From the NCBI RefSeq assembly GCF_000196175.1, contig NC_005363.1, positions 3,596,001 through 3,660,000 of the forward strand: 64,000 nt of DNA, written 5' to 3'. Made by a program: the position numbers and the translations under genes. Position 1 is the first letter of the stretch, and each line of letters begins with the position of its first letter. A model generated the notes under the pieces. That model worked only from the letters and a program-made list of their open reading frames with translations. It made no database searches and was not told the origin of the DNA. The stretch comes from Bdellovibrio bacteriovorus HD100. GTDB taxonomy: Bacteria; Bdellovibrionota; Bdellovibrionia; Bdellovibrionales; Bdellovibrionaceae. This document shows positions 62,774-64,000 of the stretch, piece by piece.

Positions 62774-63578
62774 AGCGGTTTCGGCCCTTATTGCCCTTGC
62801 GATCATCATCGGACTTTATGTCTCGTTGGGGGTTCTGGGACTGAAAATCGCCGTGGGTCTGATTGTTGTCATCGGCAACTGGGAACTGATCGGCATTTTG
62901 TTCCACAATGAAAAATCCAAAGTCATAAAAACTCTTTTCCGACTGATGACCTATGCCGTGTTCGCAGCGTCGATCACTTCTTTGAGCATGGGTTCCATCA
63001 TCTATGCTTTGGCGACCATCGTGATGATCATCACAGTTCTTTTGTCTTCTCACAAAGAAGGCAATCTGGAATACATGGCCTCAGCTCAGGCAAAATCTGC
63101 GCTGGGTCTGTTCTATATGGGTCTTTTGCCTTCCTTTGCTTTCCGTTTATTGGATCAGGCGTATGGACTTTACTGGTTCATCTTCCTGCTGGCGGTAGTA
63201 TTTGCTGGCGACACTCTGGCGTATGTTTTTGGCGTCTTGTTTGGCAAAAACAAAGTCATGCCTTCTGTATCCCCTAAAAAATCCTGGCAGGGTTCTATCG
63301 GGGGCATCATCGGCTCTGTGGCGGCAGGTCTGATCTGCTGGTTGTTCCTGTTTCCGGAAAACAGCGTGGGTGTCTTCCTGCTTCTGGGTGGCATCTCTGG
63401 GTTTGTGGGCCAGTTCGGAGACTTCTTCGAATCTTTGCTAAAACGTGTGGCGGATGTGAAGGATTCGGGCAAAATCATGCCAGGTCATGGTGGTGTCTTG
63501 GATCGAGTCGATGGGGTCCTATTCGCAAGTCCTGTTGTTTTGGGCGGAGTTTTGATTCTATCTCATCTTTTGTCCTAA
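62742..63578 (+). CDS. cdsA: phosphatidate cytidylyltransferase
   Basis: This membrane enzyme makes CDP-diacylglycerol for phospholipids. The 278-residue product is very hydrophobic, with about eight helices, and carries the CdsA signature SPKKSWQGSIGG, then GDFFESLLKRVADVKDSGKI, and MPGHGGVLDRVDG. Possible starts are ATG 62724, 62742 and 62754; I prefer 62742 for its distance from AAGG. The gene overlaps the end of uppS by about 30 bases. Confidence 0.95.
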   Translation: MTTTMKSFLTRAVSALIALAIIIGLYVSLGVLGLKIAVGLIVVIGNWELIGILFHNEKSKVIKTLFRLMTYAVFAASITSLSMGSIIYALATIVMIITVLLSSHKEGNLEYMASAQAKSALGLFYMGLLPSFAFRLLDQAYGLYWFIFLLAVVFAGDTLAYVFGVLFGKNKVMPSVSPKKSWQGSIGGIIGSVAAGLICWLFLFPENSVGVFLLLGGISGFVGQFGDFFESLLKRVADVKDSGKIMPGHGGVLDRVDGVLFASPVVLGGVLILSHLLS

Positions 63579-63654
63579 GAGAAACGTCGAGCCCCCCAGG
63601 AAAAATCCCTTAATTTTCTACCCCTTAATCCTTGGCTCACTCTAGAATGGACCA

Positions 63655-64000
63655 ATGGATATTTTCTCATTCTTACAATCTGGTTTGTCTGCAATTGTTC
63701 CATTTGTCATCCTGCTGGGGATCCTGATCTTCGTTCATGAGCTGGGACACTTCCTTGTCGCCCGCTGGTGCGGAGTGCGTGTTGAAGTCTTCAGTCTGGG
63801 CTTTGGAAAAAAGCTGCTGACCTATAAAAAAGGTGACACCACTTATGCGCTTTCATTGATCCCGCTGGGTGGATACGTGAAAATGTTCGGCGAACAAAAC
63901 GGCGAAGGCATTTCGGAAGAGGACAAGAAAGTCTCTTTCACCCATAAAAACGTATGGCAGCGTATCGCCATCGTTCTGGCCGGTCCGTTGATGAACTTCT
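63655..64000 (+). CDS. rseP: RIP metalloprotease RseP, N-terminal part
   Basis: Site-2 intramembrane zinc protease, here cut by the window end after 115 residues. The N-terminal helix carries [20 protein letters not shown] with the HExxH zinc motif. It is followed by [17 protein letters not shown] and the AGPLMNF segment of the second membrane helix. In E. coli it cleaves anti-sigma factor RseA. The gene starts 76 bases after cdsA, so dxr, which lies between them in many bacteria, is absent here. Confidence 0.95.
   Translation, partial: MDIFSFLQSGLSAIVPFVILLGILIFVHELGHFLVARWCGVRVEVFSLGFGKKLLTYKKGDTTYALSLIPLGGYVKMFGEQNGEGISEEDKKVSFTHKNVWQRIAIVLAGPLMNF

Overview
The window looks like chromosomal DNA of a predatory Bdellovibrio, probably B. 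bacteriovorus or a close relative. The evidence is a mixed-polarity MglA GTPase next to recR, two TIGR02147/DUF4423 regulators, a ferrooxidans-type GshA, a dense set of lipoproteins and secreted proteins, and two secreted zinc-peptidase-like proteins. Base composition is near 50% G+C and genes are tightly packed. No phage, insertion sequence, CRISPR array or rRNA operon is visible, so this is core chromosome with lineage-specific envelope genes between housekeeping blocks.

Layout. 1-1915: a minus-strand operon of lipoprotein, TIGR02147 regulator and lipoprotein (the last cut by the window edge). 2208-3564: isocitrate dehydrogenase with a recognisable promoter and terminator. 3562-10546: envelope genes, namely a 913-aa lipoprotein coupled to a collagen-like lipoprotein, an M15-like lipoprotein, a lipocalin, a secreted zincin-like protein and a small secreted protein. 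10620-10980: GC-rich repeats with a large nested inverted repeat. 11015-16186: SRP RNA, dnaX, ybaB, recR, mglA, nadA and a phosphopantetheinyl transferase-like gene. 16257-24692: a PilZ protein, secreted proteins, an L,D-transpeptidase, tRNA-Val, a TPR/winged-helix regulator, YheU, an FGE-like lipoprotein and a possible cysteine peptidase. 24766-34007: Lon, a two-component pair, a solute-binding-like protein, ClpX, ClpP and PepA. 34237-42192: secreted proteins, the second TIGR02147 cassette, and an overlapping operon of two ArsA-like ATPases, a TPR lipoprotein and GshA. 42321-51095: trigger factor, a TPR-GGDEF diguanylate cyclase, a TonB-like protein, a 42-residue basic protein, an outer-membrane protein and an M23 peptidase with overlapping divergent starts, and a secreted protein. 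51227-58446: GalU, a secreted protein, PriA, a zinc-ribbon/CFI-box protein, an FAD oxidoreductase and a histidine kinase. 58740-64000: the rpsB-tsf-pyrH-frr-uppS-cdsA-rseP block.

How the parts fit. The protein-quality-control genes (lon, clpX, clpP, tig, pepA) are spread through one 20-kb stretch and are not one operon. ATGA start/stop overlaps at six junctions suggest widespread translational coupling. Several convergent pairs share or overlap stop codons. The most unusual items are the two TIGR02147-exported-protein cassettes, the collagen-like/913-aa lipoprotein operon, the ArsA-ArsA-TPR-GshA operon, the palindromic element before ffs, the 42-aa basic protein, and the overlapping divergent start codons at 48739-48740. 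Functions given for hypothetical genes are inferences from motifs; no database search was possible.
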